Source of the DNA: Aquatica leii
Lineage: Eukaryota > Arthropoda > Insecta > Coleoptera > Lampyridae
Reading direction: 5' to 3'
Assembly: GCA_035610365.1 (NCBI GenBank)
Contig: CM069435.1
Location: forward strand, 6,846,001-6,910,000
DNA: 64,000 nt
The notes beneath the pieces were generated by a model that did no database searches, had not been told where the DNA came from, and saw only the letters and a program-made list of their open reading frames with translations. Position numbers and translations under genes: made by a program. Below, piece by piece: positions 21,814 to 31,329 of this stretch. The number at the start of each line of letters is the position of its first letter. Position 1 is the stretch's first letter.

Positions 21814-22155
21814 TCACTTTCTATTACGTCTGGAATGACGCGCCAGTTTAATATTTTCCTGGCTAAACAAGGGAGATGCTAGTGTTACGTCTATATTAGT
21901 TGAACCTAGATGGCTAGCAAAAGTAAACGGTTGAAATGGTTTATTAACAACACAGAGGTCGCGTTCACCCACGAGGTTCTCCACGCATCGTCCTCGTTCG
22001 TCGGTCACCGGGGAGTGCCAAAGCGGCGATTTCGAGTTGTAGTCACCTGCTATTATAATAGAAGTGCCTCTTGGTTCATCGAGAATTTTATCTAAGTGTT
22101 GGAGATGAATACGAACATCCTCACTCGGCGGCCAATAAACGCCAACGATTGCCAA
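21814..22155 (-). CDS. AP-like endonuclease fragment of R1-like LINE
   Basis: The residues include IVGVYWPPSEDVRIHLQHLDKIL, SIIIAGDYNSKSPLWHSPVTDERGR and PFTFASHLGSTNIDVTLASPL. These are conserved motifs of the exonuclease-endonuclease-phosphatase domain in R1-clade elements (GD.N.KS..W, IDVTL). The N-terminal part (about 22280-22160) lies in another frame and contains AIVFNSLNPVGVVTL. The start of the domain is missing. Confidence 0.8.
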   Translation of the reverse strand: MAIVGVYWPPSEDVRIHLQHLDKILDEPRGTSIIIAGDYNSKSPLWHSPVTDERGRCVENLVGERDLCVVNKPFQPFTFASHLGSTNIDVTLASPLFSQENIKLARHSRRNRK

Positions 22156-22280
22156 GGAGGTGTTTCCAACCGGCTCAGTGTTACCACTCCGACGGGATTT
22201 AAACTATTGAAAACAATAGCCGAGTAGTACCGCATAGAAGAGGAATGCGGCTATCCTATTGAAGGGTACAGTCGCTCCAA

Positions 22281-23105
22281 CTTTGATTTGGATTAGAACT
22301 GTATGAAATTCTTTATAAGTGAAGGTTTGTGCACCAAACACACGCGACATTTGGGTTTTGACGGATTTAACTCCGGCCTCCCACAATCCACCAAAATGGG
22401 GAGAGGCAGGAGGATTAAAATGCGATTTGATGGCCAGTGTGTCAGCAGACTGTCAACACAAATTTTGAAGTATACGATTAGCGCCAATAAAAATTGGCGC
22501 TACAGTCACTGTAGATGTCACTGCAACGACCCCGTCGAGCAACGAAACGACGGAAATCCGCAAGAAATGCCTCCGTAGTCAGGTCTGAGACCACTTCTAA
22601 ATGGACGGCTTTGACGGCAAAGCAAACAAATGCAGATGTAGTATTTGTAGATTTTAGCTCCTCTCACTCGACCTAGTGTCAAAAGAAAAGGACCAGCGTA
22701 ATCAACGCTAACTCGAGAAAACGGCTTCACTTGCGACACGAGACGCAGAAAGGTCACCGATAAAAGGGAAACTGGCACATAGACGTACACGAAAACAACT
22801 AAAACAATTTGACAGAGAGTGCTTGATTGCACGACGTGCTGATAAAATCCAGAACTGTTGTGACAATAAAAAATGCAATGAAAATGCTCAATTATCAACT
22901 CTTTAAGTCGGTGGGAACGAGGCAGTAAAAGAGGGTGCGTAGCATCCGAGGATAATTCGGAGTGACGAAGACGTCCACCGACACGTAGCAATCCTTCATT
23001 GTCCATAAATGGAGATAATTTTCTAATGGGTTTAGAACAAAGCTTGCCTTGGCGAAGCAATAAAATTGTTTTAGAAAATGCTAATTGCTGCACAACTTTA
23101 CACAT
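22281..23105 (-). pseudogene. BEL/Pao integrase, N-terminal and core part
   Basis: ORF 23105-22518 carries LSPFMDNEGLLRVGGRL, HPLLLPRSHRLKELIIEHFH and the core start FSRVSVDYAGPFLLTLGRVRGAKIYKYYICI, all typical of BEL/Pao integrases (the first catalytic Asp is in VDYAGPF). The frame is then lost. About 22386-22290 returns to a recognisable tail, WEAGVKSVKTQMSRVFGAQTFTYKEFHTVLIQI, where the LINE insertion cuts it. The expected zinc-binding Cys pair is degraded. Confidence 0.85.
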
Positions 23106-23480
23106 GATAAAAGTGCCTCGTGCATTTCTGCGGACGAAAGGGCCCCTGTGACACGGTCCTTGTTAGCAGAATCTGCGAAACGAAATACGTAAGCAACAAT
23201 ACCTTGTATTTTACGAAGGGAAGACAAATTTTCTAATAAATTGAGTACCCAATGCTTTTCTTGTTGGGTGATCAACACGACAGTTTGCTCCAGCAAACGA
23301 GCTTCTTCCTCTGGTTGGAATTCAGCGGAACGATCGCACAAATCAACCAAAGCAGGGTCTTGTAAAAATGGTGGACCCGTTCACCAAAGCGAACATGACG
23401 AAATTTCTCCTGGTAGGAGACCGCGAGAGGCTGGATCAACCGGCATTTGTCCGGAACGGACATGTTGCCAGTATTTTGGC
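23081..23480 (-). pseudogene. BEL/Pao Pol linker between RNase H and integrase
   Basis: Short overlapping frames give HFYKTLLWLICAIVPLNSNQRKK-like and EEEARLLEQTVVLITQQEKHWVLNLLENLSSLRKIQGIVAYVFRFADSANKDRVTGALS. The second matches the helical linker before BEL integrases (FSS...L.R..AY..RF......G.L). Frame breaks are frequent. Confidence 0.65.
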
Positions 23481-23582
23481 GGAACTCGATCCTGAACGAA
23501 ACTTAAACGATTCGAAACGAAAGGGCGCCAACGATTTGATCCAAGTTAAAGGAACAGTGGAGTGCTCTAAGCAAATATCCTT

Positions 23583-23852
23583 TCAATAGTTACCATAGTT
23601 TTGTAAGTGTCTGCAACAAAGGTCATTAGTTTTGACAACAATACTGCGGCGCACAACTCGAGACGAGGAATTGATAACACCTTTAAAGGGGCAACCTTGG
23701 ATTTGGCAACAACGGATATTCTTGGCGTTATCAATAAAACGAAAATAGATCACACAAGCATAACCTACTTGCGAAGCGTCACAGAAAGCATGAAGCTGAC
23801 ATGACTTGTGCGACATATGCGGTAATAATCGAGGGATTTTCAGTGCCAACAA
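23583..23852 (-). pseudogene. BEL/Pao RNase H fragment
   Basis: The frame reads QLHAFCDASQVGYACVIYFR, the RNase H entry motif of BEL elements (L H.FCDAS..AY.A..Y.R) with its catalytic Asp, and RCCQIQGCPFKGVINSSSRVVRRSIV, a corrupted form of the following block. It ends prematurely. Confidence 0.7.
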
Positions 23853-23947
23853 TAAAGGAAGTTCCCTTTTAAATTGAGTTCACGACTCACAGACATCCAA
23901 AGGAGGGGAGTCTTCCCAACCGAGACCTAACGCCCAGAGACGCTGAA

Positions 23948-24403
23948 TCAGTCTCTTGGCAAAAAAATTACTGGAGATAAAAATCCTAGTGGATCGTACA
24001 TTCTTCCGATTTCAGAGAGAATCGCTCGCTTGGTACATGGAAGATCTAGTACCTTAACCGTGAACGAAAATGCGTCACAGTTGGATTGAGATTGTAGGCC
24101 AAGAATTTTTACAACCGACTCCGCGTCTTCGTGGAATGTTAACGGTTGTATTTGACAATGTTCGCCGGGAAGATCGTCTAACAACGAAATATCATTGCTG
24201 GCCCATCTGCGCAGTTCAAAACAACCCAACTTCAACAATTTCGCAAGCTGACTCTTCAGCTTACGAGCAGCCTCTAAATGGTTTTCTTCGGAGGGTGCGG
24301 CAAGAAGCGACATATGGCCCGATGCAAGGTAACCTTTTATAAATGCGGAATACATGCGGCGGACGTCAGGTTGACTGTCCAAACGACGCTCAAGTGTGAG
24401 CAA
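23948..24403 (-). pseudogene. BEL/Pao reverse transcriptase, centre deleted
   Basis: It begins LTLERRLDSQPDVRRMYSAFIKGYLASGHM, the RT N-terminal block, then goes directly to HLEAARKLKSQLAKLLKLGCFELRRWASND and ends FSFTVKVLDLPCTKRAILSEIGRMYDPLGFLSPVIF. The palm with its Asp box is absent, so an internal deletion of roughly 150-200 codons sits near 24290. The terminal block is highly typical of BEL/Pao Pol. Confidence 0.85.
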
Positions 24404-24418
24404 ACGACGATCTGCAAT

Positions 24419-25018
24419 CTACATCGTATTATTGAACGTGGGCAACGTTTGGCAATCTTTGAAAGGCAACAAAACGCCAAAACGACCAGAATGGTCACGA
24501 AAATGCGTATTAACAAACAAATTCTCGGTCTTATCATCTTCAGGTGAAACGACGAGTTTGGTGGGGACTTTCTCCACCTCCCAAAAGCCTTTTAAAGCTA
24601 CATCCGAAGAGGTGTCTGATGTCAGAAAAAACGAATATTTTGGGACTGTAGTCACATGACTACAACCCAAAGGTATCCAACCAAAGAGGGTCTCAATAGC
24701 AGTTGAACGCACGCCGTCACCCGGCACGGAACCCTCTCGAACAATAAGAGCGAAAACATATGCTCCTAGGAGCATATCGATTGATCCTGGCATATGCCAA
24801 TTGAGATCTGTTAACTTCCAACCCTGATAAAAATCGGACAGAGGCAAGGGGCAACTTGGAAGATCGGCACAAATTGTTTGTACAACCACTGCTTCGACGT
24901 CCAAAGATGGCTCTGAATAGCCTTTAGGGCAAATTTTGCAATTAGTACAACCGCATGAAAGGCGAAATGTCACATCACCTAGGCCAGATAAAGGAACTGG
25001 TGAGCGACCATAGGGCAA
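24419..25018 (-). CDS. BEL/Pao protease and downstream region
   Basis: The 199 residues include LPLSDFYQGWKLTDLNWHMPGSIDMLLGAYVFALIVREG, ETLFGWIPLG and a KGFWEVEKVPTKLVVSPEDDKTENLF stretch, the conserved protease-to-RT region of BEL/Pao elements (IDLLLGADVF, FGW...G, FWE.E). LLGAYVF replaces the usual Asp in LLGADVF. The N-terminal part of the protease (about 25200-25020) is in broken frames. Confidence 0.82.
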   Translation of the reverse strand: MPYGRSPVPLSGLGDVTFRLSCGCTNCKICPKGYSEPSLDVEAVVVQTICADLPSCPLPLSDFYQGWKLTDLNWHMPGSIDMLLGAYVFALIVREGSVPGDGVRSTAIETLFGWIPLGCSHVTTVPKYSFFLTSDTSSDVALKGFWEVEKVPTKLVVSPEDDKTENLFVNTHFRDHSGRFGVLLPFKDCQTLPTFNNTM

Positions 25019-25205
25019 TTCAAGTCGTTTACGAAATTAGACTGGCTTGACTACTCGAATCACACAATGCCCTTATGGTTTGATAATTACCCAAACGATT
25101 TTGGATTTCAAGGACGATAGGGACACGATGAATGCGCTGTGGCCACACCTACAGTGGACGGTGCCACAACGGGAATCATAGTTTTAGGTGAATCGTTAAG
25201 TAGGG

Positions 25206-25433
25206 TCACCTGCTAAGGTGCTGAGAATGTGCCTTGTGAACTGTGGTTCTACTAAAATTTAATAACGAATTGTGCGGGGCTGAACACTGTCGACATTTTT
25301 CTTTCGACGGAGATGACCTCGCCTGGTGTAAAGCGCTGAAGCATTGATGACATAAACCTCCCGATTTAACGAACAAATAACGATGGTAAGGGGCCAAAGT
25401 AAGAAAGCCAGGGCACCGATACATTGAATGCAA
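25206..25433 (-). pseudogene. BEL/Pao Gag zinc-motif segment
   Basis: The frame reads CPGFLTLAPYHRYLFVKSGGLCHQCFSAL and KCRQCSAPHNSLL, matching the two Cys-rich blocks at the end of BEL Gag (C..F......R...V.....C..C...H ... C..C...HN.LLH). A parallel frame (25259-25537) supplies the preceding residues NPQNVPFVKNCIQCIG, so one frame break splits this region. Confidence 0.7.
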
Positions 25434-25539
25434 TTCTTTACAAAAGGAACATTTTGCGGATTGCGAATTAGCAGGCCGCTCAATATTAACCAGTAGTGAA
25501 CGCGAAGGCGATGCGCCTCCGTATCTTGCCGGACCATTA

Positions 25540-25980
25540 CTAGATTTTGAATAGGTGGACCAAATTATGCCAATAAAATGACACTAAAACTCGATCATTT
25601 TGGTAACGATCTACCAATGATTGATAAACAATATCGTAAATGTTGGAACTCAGCGGCAAATGCTTCACTAAAGTCAAAGGTTCACCACTAAGAGAAGTCA
25701 ACAAATATTGGAATTTCTCTACTCTTGACAGTGACTGATTTTGGTGAACCAGTGTGTTAAACAAATCATAAAACGTGGGCCAATCTTTCAACGAACCATC
25801 AAACGACGGAAGAGAAATTCTAGGAAGGCGTACAGTATCTTTAAAAGGGATGGAAACCGACGCAACATCCGACAATGCTGGCGACACAGGTCTTGAACCA
25901 ACAATGCTACCGGAACCCTGGTTTTTGGGTTTTAGCGATAAAGAAACTAGAACCCACAGTAGCATGAAACTCTGGCACAA
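25540..25980 (-). CDS. BEL/Pao Gag (DUF1759-like)
   Basis: The BEL-derived part runs from about residue 17: VRLPRISLPSFDGSLKDWPTFYDLFNTLVHQN, LSRVEKFQYLLTSLSGEPLTLVKHLPLS and IVYQSLVDRYQNDRVLVSFYWHNL. This is the conserved Gag core of BEL/Pao elements (LP.F.G....W..F.D.F..L.H). The first 15 or so residues come from the adjoining Tc1/mariner fragment, so the junction lies near 25940. Confidence 0.85.
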   Translation of the reverse strand: MCQSFMLLWVLVSLSLKPKNQGSGSIVGSRPVSPALSDVASVSIPFKDTVRLPRISLPSFDGSLKDWPTFYDLFNTLVHQNQSLSRVEKFQYLLTSLSGEPLTLVKHLPLSSNIYDIVYQSLVDRYQNDRVLVSFYWHNLVHLFKI

Positions 25981-26634
25981 TGTTGTTGATTACCTGATGC
26001 AACTATACTTCTAAATTCATGTTTTCCGGAATAACCAGCAAGTCGGTACGGCCATCATAACAAATGCCTCTCCATACACAAACAGTGGATCCTTTGAAAA
26101 GGTAAACTTCTTGTACTGATCGCCAGTGTCTTGGTACCAAAAGTTGTGTCCAGACACGCGTTCGACGACTATCCGAAAAACGGCCATTTTTCGATTCAAC
26201 AGTGAACAGTACCAACTTCCACTCTGTTCAATTTACCCACTCTCTTGCTCATTCTAATCTTAGTCGCCGATGTTCGTGAACCTCTAAAAAGTCGCCTACG
26301 TAAATTGACATCCCATAAACGTCTTCTAGCAGTTTCAGCTTATATTGCTGTTCCTATGGCTTCTGCGAGTCTCCTACTCAACATTCGACATGTGCTCAAA
26401 GATTTTCAGCGTGAAGAAATGGTGACATATCGGTCTTTAGCAAAGTAGTTATTGATAGGTGCCCAATTCTAGGTCTTTCTTTAACAAATCCAGTTTCTTG
26501 GAAACGGTTAAAAAGTATGAAATGACATTTTGACTAACTTTAAAAAAAGTTGTTACGTCACTTTGTCGTTGACCACCTTGTAGCAAATCAATTGCTCTAT
26601 TTGCTTCATCAGATGTTAATGTACGTCTAGGCAT
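25940..26634 (-). pseudogene. Tc1/mariner transposase fragment
   Basis: The N-terminus (26634-26449) reads MPRRTLTSDEANRAIDLLQGGQRQSDVTTFFKVSQNVIS, a helix-turn-helix DNA-binding domain. A middle part (26215-26003) reads VESKNGRFSDSRRTRVWTQLLVPRHW and FKGSTVCVWRGICYDGRTDLLVIPENM, the DDE core with VW.GI and the Glu-Ser that replaces the usual Asp-Glu-Ser start. The segment between is frameshifted, and the C-terminus with the last acidic residue is absent at the BEL junction. Confidence 0.85.
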
Positions 26635-26699
26635 TGGGAATTAGCAACGAACAAAATTTTTATACCAAATTTGCACAATAAGTCAACAAATTGACAAGT

Positions 26700-28690
26700 A
26701 AACCAAACAAACAGGTTTGAAAGAGAAGAACTCTCCACAGTTGTCTATTTGTACTATAATGCTACATTTATCCGTATGGCATAAGTATTATAACTAGCAA
26801 CTTTAATGAAGTGTCAAGCATGACAAAAATTTCAAAATTAATAAATTGAGCAGATTTTCAGATATATCCTTAACTTAGGTGGAGCAGTTTATTTGGTCAT
26901 CTATCTACTGAGATGGACAACAAATTGACATCGTAGTGATTTCAGGATTGTTGTGAAGTGATTATAGATGCTTTGAATACGGAAACTGCATTGTCGTTAG
27001 TTGCTGCTTTTGTGTATGATTCAGCCAAAACTTTTCCGAATTGTAATCTAGTTATTTTTCTGGTTAGATTTATTTTCATGTAAAAATGACACGTTTCGTT
27101 AAAGTTTGATAGGGTAAAACATAAGCTCTGCACTCGGCTGAAGTGCGATCAAGTTCCCGTAACTAAATCACACAGCAGAAAAGGCAGCGGCATCTTATAG
27201 TTTCGAAGAGTAGATTTAGTAATTCATAGAATTTAGCCTGTTTTTAATGTGTTGATTTTAATTCTGTTAAATCGGCACATAAAATGTTTAAAAATACAGA
27301 AACAAAAATACTTTCAACAATGCTGCTAGCGCTAGTAACATAAAAACATTACTCTAAATAAATGGAATTAATTATCGACTATTAACAAAAGTAATTTCTG
27401 AACATAGTAATTAGCTCGAATTAGAGAATTTTTTAAGTTAACACATGACCGTAGTAAAATTCTATTAAAATCAAAGAAAACTAAATCGTGCCGCACTATA
27501 AAAATGCGCTTTTACCTCAGCGATTCTTGCACATTAAACTACTGAAATTTTATGTGATATAGACCATCAATATTGCGGAAGTTCAAACATTCTTAACCTA
27601 AAGCATTTTGTTAACGGATACGGAAATAGCGAGCAAATCCGACGCAGTTAAAGTTGAACAAAATTTATACAGCGCGAGAAATCATAACAAAGTTTTTTAA
27701 CATAACATACGGTTCCTCCATTTGACATCGCTGGGAACATGGTAGTATCATGACGCTATCCGCTATATTGTAAATAAGTTTTTTTTCTAATTCATTTTGC
27801 TGGTTGGTTATTTCTATTACACGTTTAGCGAATGTACCGCAGATCGTTAATATGTTATGTGACAATAATTATTAATTAACTGTCGATTGTCAATTTGTTT
27901 CGCGACTGCATGTAAACGAAGTAGTTAATCGATTACGTTTCACGTTACGGTGATTGTAAGTTACGTTATTTGCTCTTCAACTCTTTAAATTTTATTATTC
28001 TGTTAAAGTGAAATCATATGTAGTGCATGTTAACATTGAATATGTACGAAGTGTTGCTTGATCTAAGAGACCTGCATAATTGCATAGTTATTTGTTATCG
28101 TTCTGCTTTGTTTTTAACTCATACTCTCTTGTATATATATTCTTGTTATAAACTGTGTTTTGCAACTTATTTTTTTTGGTGCTCGACAGATTTAAACGCG
28201 ATCTGTTGATAATACTATTTCCTCGTTTTGGCGCTCTTTTAGTTTTTTTAATTAGCACACCGAGGACCATTTGCGACCCTTTCTCCGGAATATTGAGCTA
28301 ACCGTCTGCCTTACATTACGGGTAAATTTACGTAACAATCTTGTTGTTTTTTCAGTTTACCATCTTTTTGACTGCTACTTTTAATAGGCATGTCGTTTTT
28401 AAATAATGTCCAAATATTTTTTTTTATTTTGTAGTAGACAGAACAAAATGACAGCTTTATTTTTTCAGAAATTGTAATATTTTGGCAGTGCAATACGATG
28501 GATGCACGTCAACTGTTAACGGTGCTTCTTCCAAGCTTTTTCTTTATGGAAACCCTCTCTTAACGACAAGAAAAATACTTATACCAATTTGTGTTTATCT
28601 AGGCCACTTATTTATTCGGTATTCTATTTTGTAGTTTATTTTTTTATACTTGCTTTTATATACACAAGCTGGAGGCAAAAAAATGTTTTT
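26700..28690. other. AT-rich spacer without recognisable genes
   Basis: Only short random ORFs, none with recognisable motifs. The right terminal repeat of the Tc1/mariner fragment should lie near the start of this stretch (26640-26900), but without its partner I cannot mark it. Confidence 0.4.
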
Positions 28691-28782
28691 AAGATTGCAG
28701 CTTGCGATTATTGTTCTGGCATTTCCTTTTTTTTCTGATGACAAATATTTTTATAGTTTCTCGGCTATGATATACATTAACA

Positions 28783-29830
28783 ATGTCTGATAGGTGCCTA
28801 CAAGGAGATACGCTGTCACCTTTGCTGTGGTGTCTCGTCATGTACAACCTACTACAAGAACTACAAGACAAAGAAGTTTTTGCTTTAGGATACACTGACG
28901 GTTTCATCATTATAAACGGGTACTTGGGGGCAAATGCATTTAACATAATACAGAGTGTACTAAACACCATCAAAAAATGGTCAAAGGAAGGACTTTCAGT
29001 GAACCCAACCAAAATGGCAATCTTTTCGTTTATCAAACGATATAAAACTATTTACAATGTTACGTTTTTAATGACAAATAAAGTCCAACATCTGGATCTC
29101 ACTCTTGATACCAGACTGATTTTCAACGTTCATTTGAAAAACGTCGCAACGAAAACTATCAGGGTTCTTAATGCAACCGAACGGAAAGTGGGTCACACAT
29201 GCCGATTCAAACCCACAATGACCAAATTATTATATACTGTGGTGACAAGACCCATCATCACATACGGTGCGCTTGTATAGAATGAGATAGAATAAAATAG
29301 AATAGAATGGCATGCCTAAACAGTCTAGAAACATTGGAAAATCGCCAACAAGTACAGCTAGTCTGAATACCAAGGGATCAGGGTGCAAAAAACCCAACGT
29401 CGCGTCGCGCCGGACGCACTAGCTAAAAAGTGCACAACAGGGACAATTATTAGATCTGAACCTGTCTGAATCTTCTACGATACCGGTAAAGAAATAATAC
29501 GCAACAAACTAGCGTCGAAACATAAACTATGGAAAAACTGTAAAGGTAAAGGTAAAGGATCAGGCACACAAAACTCTACTTTACAGAACTACAATTAAAC
29601 ACTGCAGTATTAAACATGAGTCGACAAAAGTTAAAGAAACAACACTTATAACAGGTCTTTAACAAACATATGCATAAAATGGCACGGCAAAAGTAGCCTT
29701 TTATGCCAAAAAAGTTTAGAAGACGACGAGACTTCGCAGCTAACCGACGATGAGTTGAAAAAAGCCCTTTGGAATAAGCTTCTGGACTTTATGCTCGTAG
29801 ATGAAACAAAACTGTTTTTACTTTCACTTT
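28783..29830 (+). pseudogene. Non-LTR RT relic (R1/LOA-like group)
   Basis: ORF 28783-29280 reads LQGDTLSPLLWCLVMYNLLQEL (RT motif B), FALGYTDGFIII where the family has YADD (both catalytic positions altered), KKWSKEGLSVNPTKMAIFSF and a thumb ending TRPIITYGALV. Downstream to about 29830 are decayed plus-strand frames, including DELKKALWNKLLDFM, that may be a ruined RNase H and tail. The 5' half of the element is absent. Confidence 0.75.
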
Positions 29831-29934
29831 GTGCTACTAAAATTTATTACCAAATTTAAGTGAAGTAATAAAAATAAATTCAACCAGTCGTACTTAACCA
29901 TTTCTTTGTCGTGATTAAATCTGTGGTTTTTAAA

Positions 29935-30358
29935 GGCCCATTCACAACCACTGTATTCTCGGCACACTTTTAAGTCAAAGTGTGAATTTCTGCTTAGCAA
30001 ACCCGTTCACAATACAAAAAAAACGCACTGCAAGTTTCACTTTGTCGTGGGAGTTAAATCTCAAACTTTCATTACAAGTCAAGTTGAATTTAAAGTTTTT
30101 GCATGCGCAGTTTGTCGATAATCAAGGCATAACGTATTTGTATACGATATACCTAACCTATAAATTTGTTATTTACGAAATTTATTTTATTGCGTTTTTG
30201 TCTTTACTTTTTGGCACTATTATCCTAGCAGATAGCGTTATTCAGAAATTCAGTGTCAAACTTAAAGTTGTAGTCATTGTAAATTGTAAACAATTTTGTT
30301 TTGGCACAATTTACACTTTAACTTAAAAGTGGACCGAGAAAAAAGTGGTTGTAAATGT
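29935..30358. mobile_element. MITE with about 55-bp terminal inverted repeats
   Basis: The left end GGCCCATTCACAACCACTGT and following CTCGGCACACTTTTAAGTCAA are matched in inverted orientation by the right end (30300-30358), which reads AACTTAAAAGTGGACCGAG and AAGTGGTTGTAAATG. The interior holds no transposase; an apparent 114-residue ORF inside it is chance. The GGCCC...TTCACAA start resembles the foldback at 59548. Target duplication is unclear. Confidence 0.7.
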
Positions 30359-31084
30359 CTACTCTTAAAGTTCTACTTGGTTCCATGGGTTTTTTTACAA
30401 GTCATTCTTGATATGCCATGGTTTTATGGAGTATTGGAAGATAAATTTATTTTCATTTTTTATTGTTGATATGGCATGTCAAAGGTTAGTTTCTGACCAA
30501 GAGTCTCTAGTTGAACTAAATTTTTTAATGTAGTTTGGCACCTAGGGGACAAATAAAATCTGAGTATATGATTTCACATGTGATGGTGTACTTCATGGAT
30601 TTACAAGAACATATTTTTTTGCAATGTGGAATATCTCACCTAAATTGCACTGTGCCATCTGTACCAAACGCTAGCTTACATACCCTATCTTATATTTAAA
30701 AAATGGCACGTGATTACCGATTGAACTAATACATAACCTCATATTATCATAACTTATACTATACATTGATTCTCTAAAAATATTTATGCCCGTTCAAAAA
30801 TTACTGAAACTTATAACTTACCTTTCTGACACAAAAATTTTATAGTAAACTGATACTTACAAACATGTGGTTCAAACTAAACTTCTGTTCACACATCTCC
30901 ATCTGTTAGTGTTGGCTGAATTGGTGCACTTTTCCATCTTTTCTGGGTTTTGTTACAACTAGAAAGAAAAACTATTGTTCAATGATCAGCAAAACATCCT
31001 CTTAAGGATCACGCTTCAATATGTGCGGATTAGATACGCAGAGAATGATTAAATTTTATAAAAAAAAAGTGTCCTAACATCGAC

Positions 31085-31320
31085 AAAAAAGTGATCTTGA
31101 AGAAAATAATTTAAATTGTATCCTACAAGAAGATAACGATTCTAAGCATAGGAGTAGGCTATGCTGGAACTGGAAGATACAAAACGGCATATTAACGTTA
31201 GATTTGCCGTCGCAATCACCAGATGCAAATCCAATTGAAAATGTTTGAAGATACGTGAAACACAAAATCAAAGAAAACCTATTCATACCATTAGCCAGTA
31301 ATCCCGGCATATTCGCAAGA
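31085..31320 (+). pseudogene. Tc1/mariner transposase C-terminal fragment
   Basis: The plus-strand frame reads LQEDNDSKHRSRLCWNWKIQNGILTLDLPSQSPDANPIENV, then a stop and RYVKHKIKENL. This is the DD34E catalytic block of Tc1-like transposases: Asp in QEDNDSKH (D.AP.H in the family) and Glu in NPIENVW. The Trp after ENV is a stop. It is separate from the Tc1 fragment at 25940-26634 and covers a different part of the protein. Confidence 0.8.
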
Positions 31321-31329
31321 TATGTGTTA

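Larger units (their letters stand above)
18935..22280 (-). mobile_element. R1-like non-LTR retrotransposon nested in BEL integrase
   Basis: Minus-strand order: endonuclease (22280-21814), RT (21379-20034), C-terminal zinc motif (19861-19436), then a 3' non-coding region ending in a (TCC)n tail (+ strand GGAGGAGGAGG at 18933-18955). A 12-bp target duplication with one mismatch flanks it: CTTCGATTTGGA (18923-18934) and CTTTGATTTGGA (22281-22292). The 5' end is truncated inside the endonuclease. The RT motif AFNNVWWP (AFDNVWWP in the family) and the CCHC tail place it near the R1 clade. Confidence 0.86.
17967..25940 (-). mobile_element. BEL/Pao LTR retrotransposon, 5' truncated, split by a LINE
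   Basis: Minus-strand order: Gag (25940-25540), Cys-rich nucleocapsid-like segment (25433-25206), protease (25018-24419), RT (24403-23948), RNase H (23852-23583), linker, integrase (23105-22290, resuming 18934-18481), then a 3' LTR-like end. The R1-like LINE 18935-22280 sits inside the integrase. The 5' end joins a Tc1/mariner fragment near 25940, so no 5' LTR remains. Many frame breaks and a large deletion in the RT centre show that it is dead. Confidence 0.88.

Noticed and set aside
29982..30326. 114-residue hydrophobic ORF
   Set aside because: Lies wholly within a MITE, overlaps its terminal repeats and has no family match.
31074..31310. 78-residue minus-strand ORF
   Set aside because: Antisense of the Tc1/mariner catalytic block read on the plus strand.
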